The notes beneath the pieces are model-generated. The model made no database searches and was not told the DNA's origin. It saw nothing but the letters and a program-made list of their open reading frames with translations. A stretch of DNA of 64,000 bases from Tipula vernalis (Eukaryota > Arthropoda > Insecta > Diptera > Tipulidae), in the NCBI GenBank assembly GCA_958295665.1, contig OY282558.1, positions 310,530,092-310,594,091 of the forward strand. The letters are read 5' to 3'. The translations under genes were made by a program, and so were the position numbers. This document shows, piece after piece, positions 1 through 12,055 of this stretch (position 1 is the first letter of the stretch; the number at the start of each line of letters is the position of its first letter).

Positions 1-1936
1 TACCTTCCTCATTCGTTATATCCTCTGGCCTCCCGGCAACAACATAACCGAACAAGGTTTCCTGAGCTACTATGTTAGATGACAGTGAAACTTGATTAGC
101 AGCTAGTACATAGAAAAAGTAATCCGCACCCAAAAGGATGTCGATTTCCTGTTTTTTGTCGAAATATGGATCAGCTAACGGTAACTCCCTAATCTTATAT
201 CCTTGAATATCACAGTAACTGTTCGTGGCACCACTTAATGTCGTAATTTTTGGCAGAATATATGCGTTTACTGTTAAGCATTTCGTAGGATCCAATCTCG
301 AATAAATCGTGAATACCGCACGTCCCGTTGTGGACACGTTAGATGTTGCGAGTCCTTCCACTCGCACCTTTCCCTGCTGTCTTAAAATTCCAAGTTTACG
401 CACACATTTCTCAGAAATGAACGATGTTTGAGATCCCGAGTCCATTAGTAACTTGCAGCAAATAAACTGGCCATGTTGATTTTTTAACTCTACGGCTGCA
501 GTCGGCAGCAATGTGCTTCCTTCCCCTGAGACGTTTGAATTAACAGTTTGTTCGGCTATTGTTACACAAGGAGCTACTTCATTTAGTACGTGCGTTGTTT
601 GGGACTCTGTTAGAATTTGCGCATTATCTGAAAGTGGTGTAATATTCGCATCAACTACTGTTGATGTATTCGACAATGTACTTGCTGGTGGAGTACCTAC
701 ATCATCATGGAGTAGTGTATGATGTCGTCGTCCACACTTCATACAACTGGCCTGACTTTGACATTGGTTGGCTCGATGGTTTCCTGATAGACAGTTAAAA
801 CACATGCGAACCTTTGCTGCCTTTTCTCTTCGTTGTGCTATGTCTAAGCTCTTGAACTGAGGACATGTATAGACTCGGTGTGAATCGCCACAAACCAAAC
901 ACTTAGAAATAATCGGTCTTGACGGTTCGCCCATTTTTATTTGGTGAACCTTGCTTGTACTTGATTTGGTGTTCCCTGCGTTAATTGGCTCACAGGCTTC
1001 AAGCGCATCGGCTCTCTCACTAATGAATTTTAGAAATTCTTCGAGTGATGGAAAATCCTTCGTCACTGTCTTGTGTGCCCATGCTTGTTGAGTTTCTCTG
1101 TCTGTTTTTCGCAACAATAAATAAATGAGCCACGCATCCCTTTTATTTGCTTCATCGCCTAATGCTTCTAGTCCTCTGATGACTTCATCCGATACATTGT
1201 ACAGTTGACGTAAACTTTTTGCTGAACTGTGTTGAGTAGTCGGCTGTTCCAGGAATAATTGAATTAAATTATTCAATACGTACCGTTTTTTATCGTAACG
1301 CTCACATAATTTCGTCCATGCTTGCATATAATTTGCTTCTGAAACCGTGATATGCTTGATTAAATCTGCTGCCTCGCCACGCAGATAACCCTTCAAGTAT
1401 TGGAATTTCTCCGCATCAGTTAATGCCAATTTGCTGTGTACAGATGCCGTATACAAATCCTTAAAGCAAGAAAAATCCTTGTAATCCCCACTAAACGTTG
1501 GGATGTTTAGCCGTGGTAACCTGGCAGAACAATGAGGTTCTTCACATGAATGGTTGATCGTCTGATTTAGGGAACTAGTAAAGGTGGAAGACAAGCTGGT
1601 TAAAAATTCATTTTGATCCTTTAAGATGCGAGACATCATTTTTTCGACTTGACTAGTTTCCCCTCGAGCTGTTGGTACTGCTAAAGATTGTGATAATTTG
1701 GCCTTAACCTTTAAATACTTTGTTTCGTATTCTTCCATCTCAGAGGGAACGTCCAGAATTGCTAACTTCATTTCGCACTCTGTGAATTCAATAAATGATC
1801 GTTCTAACAACTCTAGCCTGGACTTAATGTCCATATACGATGTTTTCTCGGAAATGCTATCAGCATACTTTACCAACCTAGTTATGCTACTCTTTGCTAC
1901 ACCCCTTCTTGCCATGTACTCTTTCTGATCACACAT
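1..1936 (-). CDS. BEL/Pao retrotransposon gag-protease, partial
   Basis: An open frame of about 645 codons starts at the ATG at 1936-1934 and runs off the left edge without a stop. The first 200 or so residues are gag-like leader. Residues about 170-300 match the BEL/Pao gag region (DUF1759 type; ..RLPRLNIPTFSGDYKDF..). Three zinc-knuckle-like motifs follow: CLVCGDSHRVYTC, CFNCLSGNHRANQC and CMKCGRRHHTLLH. Then comes an A17-type aspartic protease with the active-site string LLMDSGSQTSFIS and the later LLGADYFF block. Gag packages element RNA and the protease processes the polyprotein; reverse transcriptase, RNase H and integrase would lie left of base 1. The lack of any stop or frameshift suggests a young copy. 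The ATG is the first in frame after a stop-rich leader. Family call is confident; whether the whole element is active cannot be seen. Confidence 0.9.
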   Translation of the reverse strand, partial: MCDQKEYMARRGVAKSSITRLVKYADSISEKTSYMDIKSRLELLERSFIEFTECEMKLAILDVPSEMEEYETKYLKVKAKLSQSLAVPTARGETSQVEKMMSRILKDQNEFLTSLSSTFTSSLNQTINHSCEEPHCSARLPRLNIPTFSGDYKDFSCFKDLYTASVHSKLALTDAEKFQYLKGYLRGEAADLIKHITVSEANYMQAWTKLCERYDKKRYVLNNLIQLFLEQPTTQHSSAKSLRQLYNVSDEVIRGLEALGDEANKRDAWLIYLLLRKTDRETQQAWAHKTVTKDFPSLEEFLKFISERADALEACEPINAGNTKSSTSKVHQIKMGEPSRPIISKCLVCGDSHRVYTCPQFKSLDIAQRREKAAKVRMCFNCLSGNHRANQCQSQASCMKCGRRHHTLLHDDVGTPPASTLSNTSTVVDANITPLSDNAQILTESQTTHVLNEVAPCVTIAEQTVNSNVSGEGSTLLPTAAVELKNQHGQFICCKLLMDSGSQTSFISEKCVRKLGILRQQGKVRVEGLATSNVSTTGRAVFTIYSRLDPTKCLTVNAYILPKITTLSGATNSYCDIQGYKIRELPLADPYFDKKQEIDILLGADYFFYVLAANQVSLSSNIVAQETLFGYVVAGRPEDITNEEG

Positions 1937-2730
1937 GATTTCTAATAACCGACTTTTCAAAATCAATCACGATTCTACTGTAATCAATACGACACCCGCA
2001 CCTACCTTGCTATACAACTCAGCACTTACACAGAAAAAAGCCCTGTTACCAGTTTATTGCAACTAACCGCTCCAGTTCTTTGCCGCTTAGAAATTCAGCT
2101 TTAAATGTGTTACTCTTAGTATATGTTCCGATCCCCTCGCTGCTACTAATTATTGAAGTAGCCCTCAGCAATTGCGTTGTTCTGCTCTGAACGTGTCACT
2201 CCCTCGTTGCAACCAATTGCTGAAGTAGCCCTCAGCAATTGCATTGTTCTGCTCTAAACGTGTCACTCCCTCGTTGCAACCAATTGCTGAAGTAGCCCTC
2301 AGCAATTGCGTTGTTCTGCTCTAAACGTGTCCCTCCCTCGTTGCAACCAATTGCTGAAGTAGCCCTCAGCAATTGTGTTGTTAATATTCAAATAATATTT
2401 TTAAGTACCGGTAAACCTCAGTAATCAAGATGATGCCGTGACCACGCCACTTCCTTAGTGCAAAATGGTGTCGAATTTAATTTTCACCTCAAAAATGCGC
2501 TTCTCAAAAAATGATGTGCTGATCACGTTTTCACCAATACGACCGCAATATGGTATCGAATTAAATTACACTAAATTACTATACGACACTAATGACAATT
2601 ATAATTATTTTCACTTCGCCAATACTATATATATATATATATATATATATCATATATCCGGCTCGAAGGACCATTTTTTTATGTACAGCACACACTGAGG
2701 AAATTCAAGCTGGTTCGCTTTCTCACAAAA
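1937..2730 (-). other. Presumed leader/LTR region of the BEL/Pao element
   Basis: This stretch lies immediately 5' of the BEL/Pao gag start on the minus strand, where a primer-binding site and 5' LTR are expected. A TGG triplet on the minus strand at about 2052-2050 could begin a primer-binding site, but I could not match it to a tRNA or define LTR ends. A pure (TA)n run at 2626-2650 could act as a TATA-rich promoter or simply be a microsatellite. The 67-bp tandem array is inside this region. The second LTR would be outside the window, so the boundary is a guess. Confidence 0.35.
2134..2381. repeat. 67-bp tandem repeat with a perfect hairpin in each unit
   Basis: About 3.7 copies of a 67-bp unit start at 2134, 2201, 2268 and 2335. 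Copies 2-4 differ at only a few bases. Each of these units carries the arms caattgctga and tcagcaattg around the 8-base spacer agtagccc, so every unit can fold into a 10-bp stem. The first copy has one arm degraded (attattgaag). The array sits a few hundred bases upstream of the BEL/Pao gag ATG, in its presumed leader or LTR. Confidence 0.9.
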
Positions 2731-3399
2731 AATAAATACGCGAAATTAAAACAATGTCGGCTGTTGTTGATTTTATTTAGTAAATAGGTTTTTATTGAAT
2801 TTCCATTTATTTTTTATGTGTTGCTGTCACAAACTTTTAAAGAACACTGATCCGTGATCAAATTATTTTTATTACAGCGATAACAAAATATAACAAAAGA
2901 GACTTAACAGAATAAAAATTGTGCTATTAAATAATTTCTAAACATGTGAATTTGCTCCAAAAATTGGTAATACAAAATGTACTAAACTTATGTGTATGTC
3001 AAATGACACTGACAGCTTGACTAATAAATAATAACAACATACAATTCCCGAAATCAATAAGAAATTTAAATAAAGTATGTACTTCAAAATTTTAAAATTA
3101 ATGCAATCATTATCTAATTATTATATTTATTGTAGATACATCTGCGTTGTCATCATTGAATGGAACCAATCTTCTGTGTATAATGTTTAAAATACTGTGC
3201 AGTGCGTTTTGAGTGCATTTTATGTGTAGTGGCTTGGAATCAGAAATACATGTATTAATAAATAGTCGGATTAATTCTAGTAGTTTGTTTTATTTATCTA
3301 AATTGAATCATGGCCCAACACTCCTAAACCGTTGAAATTTCATCTAATAGAACAATACTTACTCGCTCCAATTTCGATAAAGAGGTGTACTTCGTCAAT
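2731..3399. other. AT-rich stretch with nothing recognised
   Basis: No open frame, repeat or transposon end could be supported here. The sequence is AT-rich and lies between the BEL/Pao element and the P-like transposase fragment. Confidence 0.5.
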
Positions 3400-3780
3400 T
3401 TACAACAACTGGCAAAAAACCGAATGTAACCGCGGACCAGCAGCATGAAGTGATATTACTGGAGCAATTTCCTGTGAACTCCAATAAACTCGTTTGATGT
3501 TCAGTAAATTCTCCTTTTGCCCTTCCGAAAAAACTTTTTCAATTCCTTTATTTAATTCTAGAAGGCGTAGATTTTCTATTTTAAGTTTAGTTATCTCCTC
3601 CTTAGGAAGTATATTTCCCCTTGCTGAGCCAACAATGCCTTCCTATCATCCTCCCCATTGTTAACACTAAAATCGATTTTATTATAAAATTTGACAACAC
3701 TATTAACTTCAAAATCTTACCTGAGTTGAACTGGAATTGTTGCTGCTATCTTCTCAGTTTCATTCTGCTTAGGCGCAACA
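3400..3780 (-). pseudogene. P-element/THAP9-like transposase fragment
   Basis: On the minus strand a frame from about 3620 to 3400 reads a short coiled segment (EEITKLKIENLRLLELNKG) followed by FSEGQKENLLNIKRVYWSSQ and EIAPVISLHAAGPRLHSV. This resembles the P-element/THAP9 segment 'F..GQ..L..gkR..WS.eDIa.AisL.a.gprayr', which precedes the catalytic core. Upstream, at about 3780-3721, a frame ends in CAG followed by gtaag, a good splice donor, and a possible acceptor ttttag lies near 3671, so an intron may be present. The frame then runs into a stop at 3402-3400 where the family should continue. No THAP domain, catalytic residues or terminal repeats were found, so this is a small relic. Assignment is by motif spacing only. 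Confidence 0.55.
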
Positions 3781-3959
3781 TTGAGATAGATAATAGAATC
3801 AGAAATTGGGAATTTATAGATTGAGATCGGGTAATGACATTTACTTTAAGATTTGACTCAAAGTATAGGCAGTCGTGTTTAATTTGCCTACCTTATAGAT
3901 TACATCTAGTCGTGTTCATCCATATCAACACGCCAACGATGAAGAAGGACTTTTGGTTT

Positions 3960-4200
3960 TGGTAAGCCAGATAAATTTGCGATGATCAATGCGACAAAAC
4001 ATTTTCTTGAGACAAAACATCTCGAATGGTATTAGTAGTAATAAGAATTATTTTCTCATAATCTGGATATTGAACTATAGGAGATGTTATTAATGCCTTA
4101 CACAATTTATCAAATGCTTCTTCGCAAAATGTACTCCGTATGAAAGGAATATTCTTCAGCAATAATATGATCAAGATAGATTATCTCTTTTCTGAGAAAA
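3960..4200 (-). pseudogene. Ty3/gypsy RNase H fragment
   Basis: The minus-strand translation at 4174-3986 contains CEEAFDKLCKALITSPIVQY and then PDYEKIILITTNTIRDVLSQ. This follows the gypsy tether/RNase H pattern 'AF..LK.aLt.sPil.yPDf.k.FiLtTDAS..aiGaVLSQ'. The catalytic Asp of the TDAS motif is replaced (TTNTI), so the copy is dead. Only about 60 residues are recognisable. It lies between the P-like fragment and the old jockey relic, and no LTR is visible. Confidence 0.65.
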
Positions 4201-4319
4201 TTTCACTTGTTCGATTGTAATTTTTTAGTCAATTTAGGATTTCTATAAGTTTATTATGATGTTCTTATAGGTCGTACAACATCGTCCAGGTTTCCGAAAC
4301 ATTTTTTTCTATTTAATTT

Positions 4320-6340
4320 TGTTGATATGAGCCATTTGTACTTTAGGCCTTTTCAGTCGTTTAGTTACTTTCCAAAGGAAATAATTAGGTGTCCTTGTTG
4401 CCAGAAAGTCTGGCTAGGTTTTCGCTAGAAGATTTACGCTTGATTTCTTTGATAAGCATTTTCAATTTGTTGCTTAAATAATTAAATCGTGATTTGCTTT
4501 CTGGTGTTCCATTCCTCTGCTATATTTTTCTCGCTTTGCATTTTGCTCTAAGCAGATCACTCAGTTCTACTGTTGATATGATTTTCAGTTTGGATTACTG
4601 TGATGGTTTACTGTGTGTACTATACTTCAGCAGCTCTAAGAGGTCATCAAGTTGTACCGGAGTTTTAATTAGTACTCGACTAGATTCCGGAAGAGATCCC
4701 AGTTTGTTTCATTATTTATCTGTTAACCCAGCTCGCTACTTTTATGGATTGTTAGTCTTGATTCCCAATATGTATTTTTAGCATTAAAATTGCCTCCGTT
4801 TGTGAGATTAAAACCCATCGATTTGAGTAAAGTAACATTCTTTAGTAAGATTATACCGTGTAGGGCAATATATTGAAGTATGTTGGTTACCTTTTGATTA
4901 TTTATTCGAACATTAATGGTGGCTACTTGCATAATTTCTTTTTCAATTTTTACTATTTCGAAAAGTTTCACGTTTTCCTTCACAAATATGGTTGAACCTT
5001 CTCTCACTTTTCTTGCCGGGTGGATGGCGTGGTAGCAGTGGTATCATCGAATTCCAACGAATGAATCTTTTCTCAAATGATGTTTTGAAATTGGAGATAT
5101 CTATCTTTTCTATATAAGGAAATTTATAGCTCTGGAATTTGTTGCAACAGCCCATTTGCATTCCAATTGGCGATTCAAAATGTCGTCTTAGATTAGTACG
5201 TCGCAAGGAAGTGATTTTATTCACTGTTTCTTGTTTATTTAACCGCTTATTTAAAGCGTCCAGGCTTCTGTTTTGTTTTAGTATAGCTTTAAGTTTAAGG
5301 CCTCTATATTTTTTATAATTTTTTCAAGAATTAGGCTTTGGCCGTTCTTCCTTGTTTCTTACTGTTTCTCGCTGTTGTACAATCTGAGAGTATATTTTTT
5401 ACCTACAACATATTGCACTAGTTTATGTTAGTTCTACCACTGGTTTGGACATTCCTCTATTACTGGGTATCCCACGGTTTAGCGGGTCTTGTCGTTTTTA
5501 GTTTATCAGGTTTTGCAGATCCCTTGTTACTTCAATCCTCTATAGTTACCGAGATGCTGTCCGTTACAGTCTACGCATTTTGAGGGCGTATTTTTTATTA
5601 AATTACAAGCTTGGGCGAGCTGTTACCCCGAATATTTCACGCATCTGGGCTCTTGTTTCTCGTTTGCAATTATCGCTTCTATTGTAACTCTCATGTTAAG
5701 AACTGCCTTAATATTGAAATTTTTTTCCACTTTTTCTTTGCTATTAAAAGTAAGCATAAATAATGGAAAAGCCCTGTTATTAATTTTGATCCCTTGATCA
5801 GTAACGGTTTTTTATTTTTTGAGGATATTTGCCGCATCCTCTATTTTGAAGTCCTATGGTGTTTGACGTCTTCCATTATATCCTGCTTTGTAAATGTTCG
5901 GTAAAGACCACTGGTCATTACTTTGATCGGGCGATCATTTTTGCCCTCGAATGTACACCATTCATTGCCTTCATCTGTCAGCTTTGCAGCCAAGGCTCTA
6001 TAATTTGATTTTCCATATATTAACGTTCAGTTCTACAACTCTGTATTCTTTTGTAGTCACCGATTTCATTATTGATTGAATAGTACCCATACGCCAATAA
6101 TGTTAATTGGTGGTGCCTTTTCCTTAATTTTGGTAGGTTGGTTTTCCTGATCGGGTATATTTGGCTAATTTTGGTTTAATACACCTGATTTTGAAGTTTG
6201 ATTTGCAGGTACAATTCCTGGTTTGTGTCACTTCGACCAACATTTTGTTGAAGCGATATTTGCGGTACTTAAGCTTTCGGTTTTAACCAAGAGTTCAGAA
6301 TTTTTTTTCCTTTATTTTGGTTTATTTAGGTGAATAATGT
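4320..6340 (-). pseudogene. Decayed jockey-like non-LTR retrotransposon
   Basis: This minus-strand relic is collinear with the better copy at 22-26.5 kb. From high to low coordinates it holds ORF1 remnants (zinc-knuckle region near 5520-5660, matching 25270-25400 of the better copy) and then the N-terminal endonuclease of ORF2 (4723-5224). The strings GGNFNAKNTYWESRLTIHKS and HPPGKKSERR correspond to GGDFNAKNTYCGSRLTTHKG and HPGGKPRGGS in the better copy. Sequence matching the ORF2 linker around 23830-23990 is seen at 4330-4480. The catalytic Asp of GDFN has become Asn, and frameshifts and stops are frequent. The reverse transcriptase part is missing. Extent is approximate. Confidence 0.75.
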
Positions 6341-6349
6341 TCAACTATT

Positions 6350-7770
6350 ATCTATAAAGTATCGAATAATCTCGAAACCAAGCAGCCAAATGTTCGAATT
6401 CGCAATATGCGTTAATTCAAAATTATTTCGAAAAATTTCACCATTTTACCTTAAAATCCTACAAACTTAGCGTGACAGGATCTGTAAGTAACTCAATGTT
6501 ATGCAAATCATGGAAAGCTTAATAAAAAATTCTCAATAAATCACTAATTCTTAACACGATTAAACAAAACCCAGTAACACGAGTAAACTTGAAAATCCGG
6601 TGAAATTTTCTGAATGTAATGAGAATTTTAGAATAATCTCGATATTTACATAAAATTTCGAATATTCCAGAAAAACTTAGAATCATAGCCTAATCTTGAA
6701 AAATCAACAAATCAATATTCTACAAAATATAATGCAGTCTTCACAAAATGATTAAATAACCTCGAAAATACGACAACGACGGTAATTCGAATAGCTTCTA
6801 ATTTTAATTTTCAAAAATTCATCTAAACTATTTTTTTTTAATTACTCTAATAAGAGGTACTATAGTTAATTAGGTATCATTTTCTCAAATTCATGATTAA
6901 GAGCCTAAATAGGATTAGAAATTAATTTATTATCTTTTATCCCCTTGATAATAAATTATAATAATCTTATAGCTGCTGAAGCATCTTTATAGTATTTTTA
7001 AACCCAAGCTGTAGCATCTGTTATTTTCTTTTATTTTCTGTAATTTTAATAATATTTTCTATTAATATAAATTGATATTTTAGCTAAGCTAACTAACGCT
7101 ATTTAAATCTGGAAATCTACATACGAGTAAATTCAAAAATCTTGAATTTCGGGAAGCTCTTCTTTGTAAGCTGTTTCATTTGAGTGCTTTGCCTACTCGT
7201 AATTCAATTCCAAGATAAACTCGAATAATCTCGAACATCTCGAATAATCTCGAAAATCTCGAAATCTCGAATAATACCGAAATTTGCAAAACCGACTAAT
7301 AAACAAAAAAACCTCGGAAAGTCCCAGAAACTATCGCTGAATAATCAAGATACTCTAAAAAAAAAAAAAAAAAAATGGAACATTCCCGACGTCAATCTTG
7401 AATAAATTTAGATTCGTAGAATAGTCTTGAAAATATCAAAGCTAAGTAAAAATAACTAGAAAACCTCTGATAATCTGAGAAATGTTGAGTAATGTTGATA
7501 ATTTTGAATAAGTTAGGTAACAAGTAACTTACCACTATTCAATCTCAGTTATCTAGATTATTCTAAAAAAATCTCAAAAACTCGAATTTCGGAAATCTCT
7601 TATATTTCATTCCAAACTAATCGGACAATATCGAAATCTTGAAGAATGTCGGAAAATCTATAAAATCTCGAATAATATCTAAAGGCCAAACAAACTTAAA
7701 AGCCTCCAAAAATCACTTAAAACCTTGGAATAGTAATATTACGTAACATAACGTTAAAATTCGAGTCAAA
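6350..7770. repeat. Field of short dispersed TCGAAA/TCGAATAATC repeats
   Basis: Words such as ctcgaataatctcgaa, aaatctcgaaatctcgaat and their variants recur at irregular spacing. They are densest at 7210-7280 and also occur near 6370, 6650, 7560 and 7650. No period is fixed and no coding frame is seen. A matching field in reverse-complement orientation lies at 60.5-61.7 kb. Poly-A runs at about 7358-7374 and 7818-7832 lie in or next to it. Confidence 0.7.
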
Positions 7771-8299
7771 TAATCCTTTTTAAGACAATTCTATTTATTG
7801 TACAAAATAAACTTTTTTTAAAAAAAAAAAAAAGCTGAAAGGCCACCCAAATCCGGAAATCGAGAGGCCTAAAACTCGAAATATGGGTGATAATCGACGA
7901 GCAGAGATAACCCCTGCTGTGCAATTGAAGCGCAGTAGGTTGAGAATTTTCTAGAAGAACTTAATTTTTGTGACAATTTTTTCACAAAATTTAATAATTA
8001 TTTCAGTGTACACTGTAAACTCGATAAAAATCGGTTAATATCGGATTGATTAAAAAGTTTATATTAATATGGGTTAACCTTACCCTACCAGTAATATTTC
8101 CAACAGCTATGCGGTGACGTTTCATTTATTTGTGTACAGTTTTTTTTTTAAAGTATGTCAAATCAAATTCTAAATACTTATAATTGATAAAGAAAACAAT
8201 CAGAGCTCATTTGCTTCATTTTTAGCACTCGACGATATTCGCTAAACTCGTTTGAAAACAACAACTTTCGATATCAAAATAGAAAAATTTTTAGCGTTA

Positions 8300-8700
8300 G
8301 GAATCTGATTTAAACTTTCAATAAACACATAAGATCTGGAATGCGTCGGTCCCTCCGTTCAGGCATTGAGACCAAATTCAGAAAACGCGAGTGGAAATTG
8401 ATCGCACACACATTATGAGTAAAACACCAAATGAAATAGATCCGGGAAAGAACTGTGTTAGCTGAAGCGAAACAATTTGGTAAAACATGAGGAGAGCTGT
8501 AGACAAACCAGTAAAACTTAGGCACTTAGGGTGTGAAACCAACTTTTCGAATCTTGAGTGTTTTTTAACAAGCGATTTACAGTTCTGATACTTTTCTAAA
8601 ATAATTCGATAGACTATAAATATAGTTCTTGTTCCTTCGATGAGTGAATTTCTATGTTTCTGCTCCAAAACCTTCATATTTTTTACCAATATGCAAAAAT
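8300..8700 (-). other. Unrecognised minus-strand open stretch
   Basis: Two overlapping minus-strand frames (about 100 and 70 residues) cover 8310-8689. I recognise no domain in either. It directly follows, on the minus strand, a gypsy reverse-transcriptase relic, so it may be a more decayed downstream part of the same element, but no motif proves it. Confidence 0.2.
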
Positions 8701-8819
8701 TAAACCTCTCATTTTGTGTAATTTCTTATGTAATGCGAAACGGAAAATGACAATAACGTTTTGTTTTTGCTTTTTTTTGTTTTTCAAAATTTAATTTTAC
8801 CAAAACGGGACAAACAGCG

Positions 8820-9160
8820 TCCCACTCGTAGTAACGTCGGAACACAGACATACGATTCTATAAAAGTGGTTTGTCTTGTCGAAAACGGGACGGTTTTTAA
8901 GTCTAGTGCTGAAACCTGTTTTCGCTTTGTCAGCTGGATTGAGAGGTATTTGATGATTTCGATCAGTGAGGTCTAAAACCGTGAAGTAGATACACTTTTC
9001 GAGTTAGATCAACTCCGCTATATTCGGTAAAGGAAAAACAATGAAAATAGTGATACCATTTAAACGCCGAAAATCTACTACTACTCTCCAACGTTTTTGA
9101 TTTACATTATTAGATTTTTTCGGTATAATACCGTCCTTTAACATTTATTGACCTGAACTG
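8820..9160 (-). pseudogene. Ty3/gypsy reverse transcriptase fragment
   Basis: Reading the minus strand and allowing one stop and a frame change, the translation gives KRWRVVVDFRRLNGITIF, FPLPNIAELI, TVLDLTDRNHQIPLNPADK and AKTGFST in the right order. These are fingers/palm blocks of Ty3/gypsy reverse transcriptase (W.R.vvDFR.LN.kT, yPLPnI..il, F..lDL..gfhQIpl.p.d..KTAFst). The YxDD motif and the rest of pol were not found. No flanking LTR could be seen. It is a short dead relic. Confidence 0.7.
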
Positions 9161-9199
9161 ATCATTTTTTGTTTTGTGGACGCGATTTGGTAATAATTG

Positions 9200-12055
9200 A
9201 ATATCATGAATCCCTTGTTTCAATTTATGTTTTATATTCTAAGCGAAATCAACACAAAAAATGCCAGATGGCATTGGCTAAAAAATCGATAAAGATTATT
9301 ATGATAAAATATTATTATGAAACAACTAACTAGTAATAAAAATGATTAATTTTACAATGAATTGCAAGCCGCATAATTTCTTTGAAACGCGATTTTAATA
9401 CCGGTATTCCGGTATTAATGTTTTATAATACTGAAATACCGGTATCCATTTTTGTTCCGGTATTGAATTCCCTGTACATGTTAGCAACACCCATATCTTT
9501 ATACATAATATTTCAGCCAAACTATAAACATTTGATAGAATGGAAGCAAAAATCGAAGATGGAAATGTACGGAAGGTTACACACCACAATTAAACAAATT
9601 GGTATTTTAAAATCCCACGGCTAATAGGAATTTAAATAGAAATTAATTTTCTTGTTTTTTTATATTCTCCTTAAAGTAAAACCAACACTTTAATGTTAAT
9701 TGGCTTAAGAAACACCCATTTGCAATAACAAAACAACTCAACTGTATAAAATTATATCTTACACTCGTTTATATTAGTAACATTTTAGTTGAATGAAATG
9801 TTGTTTTAATTTTATGTGATTTTCCAATTAATTAAAAACCTCCAACTACTGTTCAATCGACTTAAAAGTAAACATATATGCTTATATACGTTTTACAAAC
9901 AAGTGTAATTTTTAAGATTGTTAAATTAAGTTTTACATATATTTAAGAACATAAAAAAAAACAAATTGGTTTAGTTTAAATTTAGTGTAAGTATACACAA
10001 AATAAAATGATATTTATGTATATGTACATATGTATGTATTCTCTCTCCCTCTCTCTATATAGGTACATAAATATTTTAATTACAACAATTCGAATAAATT
10101 ATGAACATCTGATATATAATTGACTTTCACTATACACATAAATAAATACTTACTAAACTATATTAATAATAAAATTAATAACAATAATATAAATCTTTTA
10201 TGAATGATTAAAAATGACGATTTTTATTTTATGCACACATTATGAATTTTTGTTTTAGTAGTCACCAAAAAAATTAACTTAACATTTTTTTTATTTGTTC
10301 TATAATAATTTTTTATTTTCATATTTGAGTGACGAGTTTTAAAAACATTTATAGTGTTTTGTGTCTACACGATTTCCATATAAATTAACTGTAGCAAGTT
10401 AAGTTGGTTTTTAGCTTTTCACCATAAATATGTAAATATGTAGTTCAAAGAATTCTAATCAGTTTGTTTAATGACTTTTTAAGTTATGTGATGTTATGAA
10501 ATGCTAGGAAGTAAAGTTAAATAGGTCATCTTTAACTATAAAATAATTTTTTTATAGTGTGTAATTATGTAAGTCGGAAAATATGGTTTGCTGTTCTAGG
10601 TACGCCTATTTGTACTCGTTTGTATAGATAATATTCATGACAATTTGTTTTAAAATACGATTCAGAAAAAGGACATTAAATTTGGACATTTCAGATTTAT
10701 TGGTCTGATATACAAATGCAGATATAAAACCGTAATTTGTATTTGTTATAGAAATTTTTAATTTGAAATGGAAATGCAATTATTATCACATATCCTGGAT
10801 TATATCAGATATAAAGTAATAACTAATAATTAATATTCATCACAACAACGTTAACAATAATATTTCAAAATTAATGAGATGTCATGAAATGATTAACTTC
10901 CGTTTATTGTATTGTACTAGTACACGATGGTTAAGCCAGATTATAAAATGAACTCTTTAAATTTTGCAAAATAGTATTATGTAATGGATTGCTTAGCAAT
11001 TGATAATATTAAATTCATCCGCTATACAAACCTTGCATATACATAACATATATGAAAACTTAGTATTATTGATTAGATTAATCAAAATCATAAAATTGAA
11101 CAACAACAAAAAGTGCGACGGATATTTTTGTTTAAACAAATACGACACATTTATTAATATTTTTATAATATTTATTTTTAATTAATTTTACCGATTCCAA
11201 TAAAAATAAAATTACATATTTTTGAACTATAAAACCAAAACAATATTAAATCGTATATAATCATAAAAATTTGATACAAACAAAACGCATAAAATCACAC
11301 ATCATTAAAATGTTCTTTCAAAAATTAAATTAATTAGTTAAGTTCAAAGTATATTTGGAAATAAAAAAATTATTATCATTCATTTTTTTTTTTGATTAAC
11401 TTTTTTTCTAATGTGAAATGATTTGTGTCAAAAAATCGATAAACAAGTATTTAGTAACATGAAACGTGCATTTTGACTTGAAAGAGTATATGTAGGTAGA
11501 TGAACAGCTGGAATTTCATTTTGTTTTCACGATTATCATACTACGTATTCATATTATTATTGCTGTTGGGCTATGTTGATATTTTGTGTTTGGACCTTGC
11601 CTAAATTACCATTCATTTACACAGAAAGAAATGAACCTATTTAGAATAGAAAATCCCATTATTTAATTCAAGAAATTTATAAAATTTAAAAATAAATTAG
11701 TTTTTGCTCAATATAAACAAAAACTATTTGGTTTAACTATATTTATCTTAAAATAAGAATCTTTAATAATTCTAGAATTAAGAATTTAATATTTAAATTA
11801 AGAAAAGTAATAATTGATTATCATTAAATTAACCTTACTTAATACAAGAAAGTTACTTAATTGGCAGTACAATATTAAACAAAATAGTGGTTAAAATTAG
11901 CATGCGTTTTGTATTTCTATCCAGAAAGATTTAGCTTAAATCACTATTTTTAATGTGGTTTTAAAAATATAACTTGTATTTTTTTTAGACTTTTTTTTTT
12001 AAATAATGAAGCAAAACTTAAATTCAACATAATTATTCAATTACATGCATCATTT
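9200..12055. other. Long AT-rich non-coding stretch
   Basis: No convincing coding frame is present in this stretch. Near 9400-9470 several copies of the palindromic word taccggta lie close together. A short ct-rich run and acatatgtatgta-type words occur at 10020-10060. The rest is AT-rich without repeats I could define. Confidence 0.5.

Noticed and set aside
2134..2381. Regularly spaced 67-bp repeats considered as a CRISPR-like array.
   Set aside because: The whole unit repeats, with no unique spacers, in an insect genome and next to a retrotransposon gag.
9395..9480. Clustered taccggta palindromes considered as ends of another hAT element.
   Set aside because: No partner end, target duplication or coding fragment was found; only the palindromes are visible.
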